From assembly GCF_963662755.1 (NCBI RefSeq), contig NZ_OY759725.1, forward strand, positions 744,001 through 808,000: a stretch of DNA of 64,000 bases. The letters run 5' to 3'. A program made the translations under genes and the position numbers. This document shows positions 54,270-63,687 of the stretch, piece by piece (position 1 is the stretch's first letter; every line of letters starts with the position of its first letter). Under the pieces are notes generated by a model that was not told the origin of the DNA, made no database searches, and saw only the letters and a list, made by a program, of their open reading frames with translations. This DNA comes from an uncultured Sulfurimonas sp. (lineage in GTDB: Bacteria; Campylobacterota; Campylobacteria; Campylobacterales; Sulfurimonadaceae).

Positions 54270-56000
54270 ATGAAAGAGTCTTCTGAAGTTTTAGCAAGAA
54301 AATATCGTCCATCAAATTTTGATGAACTCATTGGTCAAGAGACTATTGCTCAGACCTTATCACTTGCTCTTGACTCCAAAAGATTATCTCATGCTTACCT
54401 TTTTTCAGGACTTCGTGGAAGTGGAAAAACTTCAACAGCTCGTATTTTTGCCAAAGCTCTTATTTGTGAACAAGGAGTATCTCACAAACCATGCGGGATT
54501 TGTCAAAACTGTACTTTAGCTGTACAAAACCGTCATATGGATATAGTAGAGATGGACGCTGCATCTTCTCGTAAAATAGATGATATTCGAGATTTAATAG
54601 AGCAAACAAAGTACAAACCTGCATCTGCTAGATACAAAATCTTCATCATAGATGAAGTTCATATGCTTACAAAAGAGGCTTTTAATGCTCTGTTAAAAAC
54701 CTTAGAAGAACCGCCAGAATATGTCAAGTTTATCTTAGCAACTACTGACCCTCTAAAACTTCCAGCTACCATACTTAGTCGTACTCAACACTTTAGATTT
54801 AAGTCTATTGCTACTAAAAAAATCATAGATCACTTAGCTCATATCCTAAATCTTGAAGAGATTAAATATGAAGCAGATGCTCTAGAAATCTTAGCAAGAA
54901 GTGGAAATGGAAGCCTCAGAGATACTCTAACACTGCTTGATCAAGCCATAATTTACTCTAAAAATCATGTAGATGTAAATACGGTTACAGATATGTTAGG
55001 ACTTGTTGATCCTAAATTTATAACCGACCTTTTTAATGCAGTTTTTGCAAAAGATTACGCTCGACTTGTAGAATACACTCAAATCTTAGAAGATTATGAA
55101 GCTGAGATGGTTGTTGATGAGCTTATTGCATATCTAAAAGAGCGTATGTACAACCAAGATGCACTCTTTTCTACTCTAGTTCTTGATAGATTTTTTAGAA
55201 TACTAAGTGATTCAAAATCACTCTTTAGCATCAATGCTGATGGCTCATTTGTACTCTCTCTTATCTTTTTCAAAATGGTTGAAGCACTTCGCATAAAAGA
55301 AGTTGATCAGATGATAGAGTCTCTTCAAAAAGAGATAAAAAGACCTGAGATATCTAAGATAAATATAGCGCCTATTGCATCTGTTCAAGAACAGAGCGTA
55401 CAAACAGAAGATATAGAAGTAGATGAAATTCCTCAAGTCAAAAAAGAAGAAGTGACAACTCAAGAAGGTCAAACACCAACACAAGCACAGATGCCAAATC
55501 TCTCTCATAAAATGTTTAAAGAGCTAATTGAAAGCATAAAAGATAGAAATGCAAATCTTGGAAAGTGTTTTGAAGAGTCTATTGGTTTTGTATATTACGA
55601 AGATGAAACTTTAACTTGGGAGAGTTGTGCAGACGAGGAGTGCAAAAAAATTCTAACGCATGGTTACTCTGCCATCAAACAACTTGTACGTGAAACTTTT
55701 GGTTTTGAGACAAAAATCAAACACCAAGCCTGCTCAAAAGAGATAGTTCAAAAAAAAAATGACATTTTAGTAAATCCTCCAAAACCGCAGATACAACAGC
55801 CGCAGATGCAATACGAACAAAGCACATCAATGATAGAAGATGCTGAAATAGGTGGAAGTGCAAGTTGTGTAACTAACTGCTCAACATCTCAAAATGAGGC
55901 AAAAGAAGTTAGCGGAGCTAATATTAAAGAAGAACCTTTAGTTCAAAAAGCAATAGAATTATTTGAAGCTACTAAGATAACTATACAATCTAAAATATAG
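54270..56000 (+). CDS. dnaX: DNA polymerase III gamma/tau subunit
   Basis: Clamp-loader ATPase. ARKYRPSNFDELIGQE at the start, Walker A LFSGLRGSGKTSTAR, the zinc site CEQGVSHKPCGICQNC, the DEVHMLTKEAFNALLKTLEEPPE segment in parts and the sensor SGNGSLRDTL are complete. The 576 residues include domain III and a long linker with a C-terminal domain. A run of ten A (55750-55759) lies at about codon 495, with stops in both other frames directly after it (see findings). The end overlaps the convergent HTH gene by 11 bases. Confidence 0.96.
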   Translation: MKESSEVLARKYRPSNFDELIGQETIAQTLSLALDSKRLSHAYLFSGLRGSGKTSTARIFAKALICEQGVSHKPCGICQNCTLAVQNRHMDIVEMDAASSRKIDDIRDLIEQTKYKPASARYKIFIIDEVHMLTKEAFNALLKTLEEPPEYVKFILATTDPLKLPATILSRTQHFRFKSIATKKIIDHLAHILNLEEIKYEADALEILARSGNGSLRDTLTLLDQAIIYSKNHVDVNTVTDMLGLVDPKFITDLFNAVFAKDYARLVEYTQILEDYEAEMVVDELIAYLKERMYNQDALFSTLVLDRFFRILSDSKSLFSINADGSFVLSLIFFKMVEALRIKEVDQMIESLQKEIKRPEISKINIAPIASVQEQSVQTEDIEVDEIPQVKKEEVTTQEGQTPTQAQMPNLSHKMFKELIESIKDRNANLGKCFEESIGFVYYEDETLTWESCADEECKKILTHGYSAIKQLVRETFGFETKIKHQACSKEIVQKKNDILVNPPKPQIQQPQMQYEQSTSMIEDAEIGGSASCVTNCSTSQNEAKEVSGANIKEEPLVQKAIELFEATKITIQSKI

Positions 56001-56214
56001 TTTTTTCAAAAAAGATATCACTACAACAAAGCTCTTCTTCTTTGCAAAACTCTAAAATATTTTTATAAGGAATTGAGTTTCTTCTTTTTATAGTTGCAAA
56101 ATTTGCTTGTGTTATCTTAAGCGCAGATGCTACATCTTTATCTAGTATTTTTTCTTTTTTATCTACTCCAAGATAGAGTTTCAACTCTTTTATTACGCCA
56201 TGAAAATCTCTCAT
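55990..56214 (-). CDS. Small CI-repressor-like HTH protein
   Basis: A 74-residue protein that looks like a stand-alone phage CI-type helix-turn-helix domain: ILDKDVASALKITQANFATIKRRNSIPYKNILEFCKEEE. No oligomerisation or cleavage domain follows. No other phage gene is near, so prophage origin is only a thought. It overlaps the dnaX end tail-to-tail by 11 bases and lies downstream, on the same strand, of nothing obvious; its promoter should be within 56215-56287. Confidence 0.65.
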   Translation of the reverse strand: MRDFHGVIKELKLYLGVDKKEKILDKDVASALKITQANFATIKRRNSIPYKNILEFCKEEELCCSDIFFEKTIF

Positions 56215-56287
56215 TTATTTTCCTATTGATTTTAATAGTAAAAATATAACTCATAAAAAGACAATCTTTTAAAATTATGACAATATG

Positions 56288-57682
56288 CTATTTTTTTAGC
56301 ATCTCTTTGATGGAAAAACTAAATGTAGAACCCTTTGAAAACTCAGATGCTATCTCTAGTTTTGATTTGTGTTTTTTTAGAACATAACTAACCATAGCCA
56401 AACCTATTCCCATAGAATTGTCCCATGTATTTTTTTTGACTCTGTAAAATTTTGAAGTAACTCTGTCTAAATGCTCTGCTTTTATACCTATACCTCTATC
56501 TAAAACCGATAGTTGTTTATTGTCTAAAACTACATTTACTTGCGCCTCAGAATACTTAAGAGCATTATCTATAAGATTTATAAGGACTAACTCCATCATA
56601 GTTTTATCTGCTGATACAATAATATCTTTAGCTTCTACATTAATCTTTCTATCTCTATATTTTAAAGCTAAATTTGATGCTACTTCTTCACAAAGCGTTT
56701 TAAGGTTGAACTCCTTTGTTTGCATCTCAAGGTCGTCATTTTCAAGCTTTACAGAAAGAGCAAGACGATCTAGCATCTGAGAAATTTTATCTGCATTTGA
56801 GCTTATCTTAGTTAAAAATTTTTCACGTGTTTTAGGATTTATATCTGGGTCTTCTTCAAGCGTTTGTGCATATCCGATTATAGATGCTACAGGATTTTTA
56901 AATTCATGTGATATTGCAGAAAGTATGTCATTTCTTTGTTTATTTACAAGTCTTAATTTTGCTGTATATTTTCTTTTTTGTTTATCTCTTGAGTGTAATT
57001 TTTTAACAAGATTTTTCAACATCAAAGATATTTGTAAAAATTCATAAAAGTATTTTGTTTTTATAATAGCTTTATAGTTTTTATTTGAAATTTCATCCAA
57101 AAAGAGTGTTATTTGTTCTATATCATAAACTATTTTTGCACTCATATTGTTTGAGATAAAAAAAGCAAACACTATAACTACTAAAAAAAGTAAAAATAGC
57201 TTCGACCATAAAGAGTAAAAATCACTCATAACTTGTTCTAAACTCATTGATAGCCTTATATATATGCTATCTCCTTTATAAAGAAGTTTTTTAGCTACAT
57301 ATAAAAAATCCACTCCCAATGTTTTTGAATATCTTGTGCTATATGAAAATTCCTCTTGATTTGCTTTTAAAATCTCATATCTAGATGCATGGTTATCCAT
57401 ACTCTCTTTATCTGAGTTGGATTCTGCCATTATATTGCCATTTGAGTCTATGATTGTTACACGTAATAGAGTGTTTTTATTTACTTTTAATGAATAAGCA
57501 TCTAGATCATCAATACCCTCTAACTCTAAACTCATAAGAACTATAGCATTTTGTAAATTTTCCTTACTATGGTCTATAATGATTGATCTAAGGGCTATAT
57601 AGCTGATTAGTGAAGCAACAAGAAGAGTTCCAACAAAAAGAAGTAAAAATTTAATTATAAATATTTGATGTATTTTTAACAC
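56288..57682 (-). CDS. Sensor histidine kinase of a PhoBR-like pair
   Basis: A 464-residue kinase. Membrane segments at about 9-30 and 165-187 flank a periplasmic domain of about 130 residues. The core shows LSAISHEFKNPVASIIGYAQTL with the phosphoacceptor histidine, NLIDNALKYSEA (N-box), LDRGIGIK (G1) and SMGIGLAMVSYVLKKH (G2). It overlaps the response-regulator gene by 7 bases. A PhoR-like role in phosphate sensing is inferred from the shared 11-bp repeats; the periplasmic domain could sense another signal. Confidence 0.85.
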   Translation of the reverse strand: MLKIHQIFIIKFLLLFVGTLLVASLISYIALRSIIIDHSKENLQNAIVLMSLELEGIDDLDAYSLKVNKNTLLRVTIIDSNGNIMAESNSDKESMDNHASRYEILKANQEEFSYSTRYSKTLGVDFLYVAKKLLYKGDSIYIRLSMSLEQVMSDFYSLWSKLFLLFLVVIVFAFFISNNMSAKIVYDIEQITLFLDEISNKNYKAIIKTKYFYEFLQISLMLKNLVKKLHSRDKQKRKYTAKLRLVNKQRNDILSAISHEFKNPVASIIGYAQTLEEDPDINPKTREKFLTKISSNADKISQMLDRLALSVKLENDDLEMQTKEFNLKTLCEEVASNLALKYRDRKINVEAKDIIVSADKTMMELVLINLIDNALKYSEAQVNVVLDNKQLSVLDRGIGIKAEHLDRVTSKFYRVKKNTWDNSMGIGLAMVSYVLKKHKSKLEIASEFSKGSTFSFSIKEMLKK

Positions 57683-58350
57683 AAGCGATATCCAACTCCA
57701 CGTACAGTCTGAATATAATCTTTATTTTTATGCGGATCTATTTTTTCTTTTAAACGATTAATGGCAACATTTACAGTTTTATACTGATATGCTTGAGAGT
57801 CTCCCCATACATTTTCAAGGAGATATTCACGCTCTAATACACTGTTTTTATTTATAATAAATTCATATAAAAGATTAAATTCAAGTTTTGTAATTTCTAT
57901 ATTTTTTCCAGCTACACTAAGCTCTCTTGTATTTTTATCTAAAAGTAAATCTTTGTAAGAGAGTTGACCTTCACTGAAATTTTTTGTAGTTCTTCTTAGT
58001 ATAGATTTCACACGTAAAACAAGCTCTTTCATATTGAAAGGTTTTGTAATGTAATCATCACCACCCCTTAAAAAACCCTCCTCTATATCAGCATCTGTGT
58101 TCTTTGCACTTAGATAAATGACAGGAGTTAAAATACCATCACTACGAAGAGTAGCTACAAACTCACTCCCTTCAACACCAGATAAGTTTCTATCCATAAT
58201 AAGTAAATCTATCTCTTCTTCTTCAAGAATTTGTCTTACAGTTTTAGTATTTAAAAAACCAATAACTTCAAAACCCTCTTTATCAAGATTGTACTCAAGA
58301 ATCTCCAATAAATCCTCTTCATCTTCAACTACTACAATTTTTGCACTCAT
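57676..58350 (-). CDS. OmpR/PhoB-family response regulator
   Basis: A 224-residue two-domain regulator. The receiver (1-120) has Asp10, phosphoacceptor Asp53 (LLIMDRNLSG) and Lys in YITKPFNMKEL. The winged-helix output domain (about 125-224) has ITKLEFNLLYEFIINKNSVLEREYLLENVW in parts and the GVGYRLC end. It is PhoB-like by sequence, and the 11-bp-period repeats at 58406-58423 and at the pit promoter suggest that it controls phosphate uptake. I leave the symbol open. Confidence 0.88.
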   Translation of the reverse strand: MSAKIVVVEDEEDLLEILEYNLDKEGFEVIGFLNTKTVRQILEEEEIDLLIMDRNLSGVEGSEFVATLRSDGILTPVIYLSAKNTDADIEEGFLRGGDDYITKPFNMKELVLRVKSILRRTTKNFSEGQLSYKDLLLDKNTRELSVAGKNIEITKLEFNLLYEFIINKNSVLEREYLLENVWGDSQAYQYKTVNVAINRLKEKIDPHKNKDYIQTVRGVGYRLC

Positions 58351-58405
58351 CTATCTATGACCTTGAAAAATTTTTTATTATTGTATCAAAATGTTGTTCT
58401 AATTT

Positions 58406-58424
58406 GATTACAGCAAGATTACAA
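58406..58424 (-). promoter_or_regulatory. Predicted pho box before the response-regulator gene
   Basis: On the plus strand GATTACA at 58406-58412 and GATTACA at 58417-58423, an 11-bp period. On the minus strand, toward the regulator, this reads TTGTAATCTTGCTGTAATC, like the pit repeat. A -10 candidate TACAAT (58379-58384, minus) is further down than expected, so the promoter geometry is less clear than at pit. Confidence 0.5.
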
Positions 58425-58504
58425 AGTATTATTATTTAACATAAAAGAAACTAATAAGCTATGTTTATTTATAATGATGAAGAGTAGTTAAGAAGGAGGG
58501 TTTT

Positions 58505-58960
58505 ATGTTTATATCATCGTATAATACTTATATCAACACAAACAGCTCCCAAAAAACTGAAAATCAAAAAACAGAAAAACCTAAATCTTTAGGTGAATCT
58601 TTTGAGTCTAAACTAGCACAAAATCTTGTTTTAGAGTCTAAAAACACTCAAAATTTACCCATAACTTACATATCAAATTACAAAGCTTTTAGCAATAAAC
58701 AAAAATTAGATGAAGAGTTTCAAAATAAAGATGCAACTAAATACACAAAAATAAACTCTATGAAAAATGCAAAAAATGCTTATGAAACTAATTCAAAAAT
58801 GTTTTCACTATTTTTAGAACCAAAAGCAACTCAGAGTCAAACTCCGAGCATTAACCAAAACCTATCAAGTGAGCTACAACAAGCTCAAGAAAAAAACTTG
58901 CGTCACACTATGGTAAATACTTACCTAGAAAACGATAAGTACTACCAGATAACTGCCTAA
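58505..58960 (+). CDS. Asn/Lys/Ser/Gln-rich protein of unknown function
   Basis: A 151-residue low-complexity soluble protein, without signal or membrane segment. GGAGGG precedes the ATG, an unusually strong ribosome-binding site, so it may be highly translated. It is divergent from the PhoB-like regulator and shares its 154-base upstream gap with the pho-box-like repeat, so it could belong to the same regulon. The C-terminal part (HTMVNTYLENDKYYQITA) looks the most ordered. No family recognised. Confidence 0.6.
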   Translation: MFISSYNTYINTNSSQKTENQKTEKPKSLGESFESKLAQNLVLESKNTQNLPITYISNYKAFSNKQKLDEEFQNKDATKYTKINSMKNAKNAYETNSKMFSLFLEPKATQSQTPSINQNLSSELQQAQEKNLRHTMVNTYLENDKYYQITA

Positions 58961-59731
58961 TTACTCTTCTATTATATAAGGTTTAACTGCCACAAACTTG
59001 TTTTTAAAGCCTCTAGTTTTTGGTGCCATTTTAAAGAAAAATGTATTTGGTGCATATTTTTCTTCAGCTGCATTTATCTTCCAAGGCTTCTCAAGAAGCA
59101 AATATACTTTATAATCAACATATCTATTTCCCTTTGCATCTTCTTTTACACTTACTAAAAAATAATCTGAATTTTGTCTAGTGTCAGAATTATTATAATA
59201 TATTGCTTTTGTCCAATAACCATAATAACTTTCATAATACTTACTTCCAACATTCATATAAACTTCATTTGAAGTAATACTACTTGGAACTGCTAAGCTG
59301 CCATGAATATAAACTTTTGCATTTTTTTCTTTAATTTTCTCAACAGTATCTACATATTGCTCTACATTAAAAGAACCTCTTGTTGTGTACTTTATATAAT
59401 CAAGCATTGGAGCTTGTGATTTTGTATGAACATCAAAAAAAGCTTTGTTATAAGTTCTTCCAGAGACTACGTTAGGTTCTTCTTGAACTGCGGCTACCAC
59501 TTCTTCAACTGGTCGATCTTTATAAACAACTTTTTCTACTATAACTTCTTTTTCTACAACAACAGGGACTTCTTTAATTATAACCTTTGGCTCAGGAGCA
59601 GGTTTTGGACAATCTCCAAAATCACAATCAAAATCTTTAAAAGCCTCTTTTGCAGCACTATTGGCACGAGAATAATCAGAAGCATCTAAGAGTAAAAATA
59701 CACTCATTATAAGTAAAACAATCTTCAACAT
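58961..59731 (-). CDS. Exported protein of unknown function with Val/Glu/Lys repeats
   Basis: A 256-residue protein with a signal peptide (1-17). A short cysteine pair (DCDFGDC) is followed by a stiff Pro/Val/Glu/Lys segment (KEVPVVVEKEVIVEKVV), probably a spacer in the periplasm. The C-terminal domain (about 90-256) is rich in Tyr and looks beta-structured (VYIHGSLAVPSS, YYESYYGYWTKAIYY, VDYKVYLLLEKPW). It may be surface- or periplasm-located. It abuts the 58505 gene tail-to-tail. No family recognised. Confidence 0.6.
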   Translation of the reverse strand: MLKIVLLIMSVFLLLDASDYSRANSAAKEAFKDFDCDFGDCPKPAPEPKVIIKEVPVVVEKEVIVEKVVYKDRPVEEVVAAVQEEPNVVSGRTYNKAFFDVHTKSQAPMLDYIKYTTRGSFNVEQYVDTVEKIKEKNAKVYIHGSLAVPSSITSNEVYMNVGSKYYESYYGYWTKAIYYNNSDTRQNSDYFLVSVKEDAKGNRYVDYKVYLLLEKPWKINAAEEKYAPNTFFFKMAPKTRGFKNKFVAVKPYIIEE

Positions 59732-59800
59732 TTTTTTCCTTTTTTTCTTTGGACTATTTTATAGTATTATCTTTTAACTACTTATTAATATAAATAAATA

Positions 59801-60610
59801 TTATTTTTCTATCCAAGCCTCAGTTTTCAACACTCGTCCATCACAAAAGTATTTTAATTTAAATGCTTCTGAGCATCTACCATCACTAAAATCCATAATA
59901 GCAAGTTGAAGGATTTTTTTACACTTTTTTGGTATATCAAAATGTCCTTTCATTCCAGTCAAAAACTGTTTTAGAGGGACTTTTGCGTCCATACCTATGA
60001 CATTATCTCTGCATCCCGTTAGACCTATATCTGTCATATATGCAGTTCCATCAACTATCTGAAAATCATCAGTTGACACATGAGTATGAGTTCCGACAAT
60101 TCCACTTACCTGACCTTGAAGTAACATAAGCATTGCACGTTTTTCACTTGTAGCTTCTGCATGAAAATCTATAAATATATTTTTAACACCCTGCTCTTTT
60201 AACTCTGCTACGGTATCTCTAGCACATCTAAAAGCATTATCACTCATTGGCATAGAGTAGTGTCCCATAAGATTTAAAACAGCTAATTTTTCTCCTACTA
60301 CTTCATATACCTTACAGCCTGTTCCATTTACTTCTTCTGGGTAGTTATGCGGACGAAGAATCTCATGTGTATCAAACAAGGCTTCAACATCTTTTTTATC
60401 CCAAGTATGATTTCCACCAGTCATACAATCAACACCATAAGAGAGAAGTTCATTTGCATTTTTTGCAGTTAAACCAAACCCATGAGATGCATTTTCATAG
60501 TTTGCTATAACAAAATCCACCTCATACTCAGCTCTTATCTTTTTAAGATGTTCTTGAAGCATCTCACGACCTGGTTTTCCTACTATATCCCCTATAAATG
60601 CGACTCTCAT
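59801..60610 (-). CDS. YmdB-type metallophosphoesterase (TIGR00282)
   Basis: A 269-residue calcineurin-like enzyme of the YmdB family, described as a cyclic-nucleotide phosphodiesterase in Bacillus. FIGDIVGKPGREML, NYENASHGFGLT (metal Asn), GGNHTWDKKDV, FIDFHAEATSEK and GTHTHVSTDDF are the metal-binding motifs in order. The physiological substrate here is unknown. The ATG overlaps the mfd stop by one base, so it is translated with mfd. Confidence 0.88.
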   Translation of the reverse strand: MRVAFIGDIVGKPGREMLQEHLKKIRAEYEVDFVIANYENASHGFGLTAKNANELLSYGVDCMTGGNHTWDKKDVEALFDTHEILRPHNYPEEVNGTGCKVYEVVGEKLAVLNLMGHYSMPMSDNAFRCARDTVAELKEQGVKNIFIDFHAEATSEKRAMLMLLQGQVSGIVGTHTHVSTDDFQIVDGTAYMTDIGLTGCRDNVIGMDAKVPLKQFLTGMKGHFDIPKKCKKILQLAIMDFSDGRCSEAFKLKYFCDGRVLKTEAWIEK

Positions 60611-63600
60611 TACAATACCTTTGGTTTATTATTTCTCAGATAAAAAAGTACAGCTTTTATGATGTCATCATCATCTTTTGAAGCTGATTTCACACTCTCT
60701 TTTGACTCATTTAAGTATGTTATAGTTATGTTTTGTCCGTAGTTCATTATGCTTTTTATCTTTTTATCTAAACTCAGAAGTTTGATAACCATCAACTCAA
60801 AAAACTGTTTTGTTGGGTTATCTAACTCTCCAAATCTATCTATTATCTCTTCTTCTATCTCATAAATCTCTACACTCTCTTCACATTGAGAAAGTCGTCT
60901 ATATATATCTAAGCGAAGTCTATCTTCTTTTACAACCTCATCAGATATAAATGCTGAGATAGTAAGTTTTATATCTACTTTTGCTCTCTCGCTCTCCATA
61001 GTATTACTCAGTAGTTTTATGGCATCTTCTAACATTCTAAGATAGAGAGAGTAACCTATGTTTTTTATGTGTCCACTCTGTGCATCTCCGACTAAGTTTC
61101 CACCACCGCGTATCTCTAAATCATGATACGCTAAAACTGAGCCACTTCCCAAAAATGAGTTTGATTCTAATGCTAAAAGACGTTTTTTTGCTTCATCTGT
61201 AAGGTTTTCTTTGTTCTCAACTATGAAGTATGCAAAACCCTCACTATGCCCACGACCCACACGACCGCGAAGCTGATGCAAATCTGCTATACCAAATCTA
61301 TCTGCACCATCAACTATCATGGTATTTACATTTGGCATGTGGATGCCTGACTCTATGATAGAAGTCGCTATCATCAAGTCATATTCCCCTGCTTCAAACT
61401 TTAACAACTCTTTTTCAGTTTGGACTGCTGAGATTTTTGAGTGAAGCATCACAACACGAAGTTCTGGCAATATCGCTTTTAACTCGCCTAGTTTTATAGG
61501 CATGTGGTCTATTGAGTTATGCACATAAAAAACCTGTCCTCCACGACGAAGTTCACGCATAACTACTTCTTTAATGAGTTTTTCACTGTATTCTTTTACA
61601 AAGGTTCTTACTCCTTGTCTCTCACTTGGAGGAGTAAGCAACTGAGACATTGTTTTTATGGAACTAAGTGCTTGGTTTAGTGAACGTGGAATTGGTGTTG
61701 CACTCATAGAGAGTAGATGCACATTGTGGTAAAGCTCTTTTATCTTCTCTTTTTGCTTCACACCAAATTTATGTTCTTCATCTATAATAACCACGCCTAA
61801 GTTTTTAAATGCCAAACCAAAAAGAGCATGTGTTCCCACAACTGCATCTATCTCTCCAGATGCAAGTCCTTTTATAATGGCATTTTTGTCTTTTGTACTT
61901 ACAAATCTATCTAGTTTTGCATATCTTATACCCATATCTTTAAATCGTTCATCTAAAGAGCGAAAATGTTGAGCTGAGAGAAGAGTTGTTGGTACTATAA
62001 AAGCAGACTGAAAACCTGATTTATAAGCTGCGAAAATAGTGTTTAAAGCAACTTCTGTTTTTCCAAAACCAACATCACCACTTAGTAGCCTATCCATTAT
62101 GTGACCTGAACTCATCTGAGTTATTATCTCATCTACTGAGTTTGTTTGGTCGTCTGTGTAGTCAAAGCCTGAGAGTTTTTGGAAATCTTGAAGTTCCTTT
62201 TTTGCAACACTTATTTTTGGAGCTTTTATAAGCTCACGAGCTGCCGCAGTATTTACTATCTGACCTGCTATCTCCATAAGACGTTTTTTTACCTTGTCTT
62301 TTAACTTACCAAAACTACCTTTGCCAAGCCTATCTAAAACAGGAACAGAGCCACCAGATGCAATGTAGCGGTCTATAAAGTCTAAGTTTTCAACAGGAAG
62401 CAAAATTTTATCATCACCAACATACTTGATAACTATAAAATCTTTTATCCCACCTAAAATCTCTGTCTGCTCAATCTTCTCAAAAATTCCTACACCATAA
62501 TCCTCATGAACAACATAATCACCAGCTTTTAAATCATCAAGCATGATAGAGCTTTTTCTTCTTCGTCTTACTTTGTCTGGTTTATTAAGTGAGACTATAA
62601 GCTCATCTTTTGTAAGTATATTTAAGATGTATGGAGCGTAAACTTCTTTAATATTTGTAAGATAAAAAAGACCAGCTTGTTTCATCAAAGCTTCATTAGC
62701 CGCAATAATAGTCACTTTTTTATCTTTATGAACCTTTAATAATGTGTGTAAGTCTGCTACTACAAGCTCTTTAAAATCATCACTCTCTTGTAGGATTTCC
62801 AAGTTAAAATATTCTCTTGAGATTTTTGGATTATTTAAAGCATAAGCATCCAATAGCACTCTATCTAACGAAGATGCTAGTTTGGCTTTTTTAGCATCTA
62901 AGAAGTTTGAAGCCTTATCCTCAAGATACCAAAATCCAAGAGATGCTACATCTTTTACAAGTGAGTCAAACTCACTATGTTGAACTCTCTCATTTAGAGT
63001 GTTAAAACTATCTTCGTCCAAAGAGTAAAAAGCTGGAGTAATCTCTATATTATCAAGCTCATCTGCTTGAGTTCTTTGTGATTCTAATTCAAAGTATTTT
63101 ATTTGCTCTATTGTCTCATCAAACAAAGAGATGCGAACAGGCATTAGAGATGCTGGTGCGAAAATATCTATAATATCTCCACGAAAAGATATCTCTCCCT
63201 CAACTTGAACCATATCAACAAAGTTATATCCCCAAAAAAGCATCTGCTCTTTAAAAGCACTTAGATTTATGTCTGAGCCAAACTCTATAGTTCTTGAGTC
63301 TAACAAAGATGCATCTGGGAGATGAAAAAGAAGAGTTTTAAGTGGAGAGATTACTAAGGGTTTGTTTTTTGTTGCATAGTAAGTTTTTAAAGCCCAAAAA
63401 AGTTGATGAAGCTCTTCTTTATAGACACGAAGATCATCTCCAAAACTAGCCCTAAAGTCTGGAAAAACAACTACTTCACGATTGAAAAACTTTGCAACAC
63501 TCTTTAGAGAGTTTGCCTCTTTTGAGTCTTCACATATAAGAACTTCAAGGTCTTGATTTTTATCAGTTTTAAAATATTGAAATAGTGCACTTTGTGACAT
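60610..63600 (-). CDS. mfd: Transcription-repair coupling factor Mfd
   Basis: Removes stalled RNA polymerase and recruits UvrA. In 996 residues: the UvrB-like N-terminal part (1-330), the RNA-polymerase-interacting domain (LKAGDYVVHEDYGVGIF, about 350-420), the RecG-like motor with Walker A SGDVGFGKTEVA (about Lys512), VVIIDEEHKFG (about 605), HQLRGRVGRG, and the C-terminal TRCF domain. It is shorter than E. coli Mfd (1148), which is normal for this phylum. It precedes the YmdB-type gene. Confidence 0.95.
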   Translation of the reverse strand: MSQSALFQYFKTDKNQDLEVLICEDSKEANSLKSVAKFFNREVVVFPDFRASFGDDLRVYKEELHQLFWALKTYYATKNKPLVISPLKTLLFHLPDASLLDSRTIEFGSDINLSAFKEQMLFWGYNFVDMVQVEGEISFRGDIIDIFAPASLMPVRISLFDETIEQIKYFELESQRTQADELDNIEITPAFYSLDEDSFNTLNERVQHSEFDSLVKDVASLGFWYLEDKASNFLDAKKAKLASSLDRVLLDAYALNNPKISREYFNLEILQESDDFKELVVADLHTLLKVHKDKKVTIIAANEALMKQAGLFYLTNIKEVYAPYILNILTKDELIVSLNKPDKVRRRRKSSIMLDDLKAGDYVVHEDYGVGIFEKIEQTEILGGIKDFIVIKYVGDDKILLPVENLDFIDRYIASGGSVPVLDRLGKGSFGKLKDKVKKRLMEIAGQIVNTAAARELIKAPKISVAKKELQDFQKLSGFDYTDDQTNSVDEIITQMSSGHIMDRLLSGDVGFGKTEVALNTIFAAYKSGFQSAFIVPTTLLSAQHFRSLDERFKDMGIRYAKLDRFVSTKDKNAIIKGLASGEIDAVVGTHALFGLAFKNLGVVIIDEEHKFGVKQKEKIKELYHNVHLLSMSATPIPRSLNQALSSIKTMSQLLTPPSERQGVRTFVKEYSEKLIKEVVMRELRRGGQVFYVHNSIDHMPIKLGELKAILPELRVVMLHSKISAVQTEKELLKFEAGEYDLMIATSIIESGIHMPNVNTMIVDGADRFGIADLHQLRGRVGRGHSEGFAYFIVENKENLTDEAKKRLLALESNSFLGSGSVLAYHDLEIRGGGNLVGDAQSGHIKNIGYSLYLRMLEDAIKLLSNTMESERAKVDIKLTISAFISDEVVKEDRLRLDIYRRLSQCEESVEIYEIEEEIIDRFGELDNPTKQFFELMVIKLLSLDKKIKSIMNYGQNITITYLNESKESVKSASKDDDDIIKAVLFYLRNNKPKVL

Positions 63601-63687
63601 TGTTTTCCTAATGGGAGTTATATTTTTAAAATTTTATCTAAGAGAGGTTAAAAAAAGATTGCAAAACAAAAGAGGCTCTCTTTTGTT

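Noticed and set aside
55990-56214. Prophage remnant near the CI-like small HTH protein
   Set aside because: Only one small HTH gene is present, flanked by dnaX and a two-component system; no integrase or attachment-site repeat is seen.
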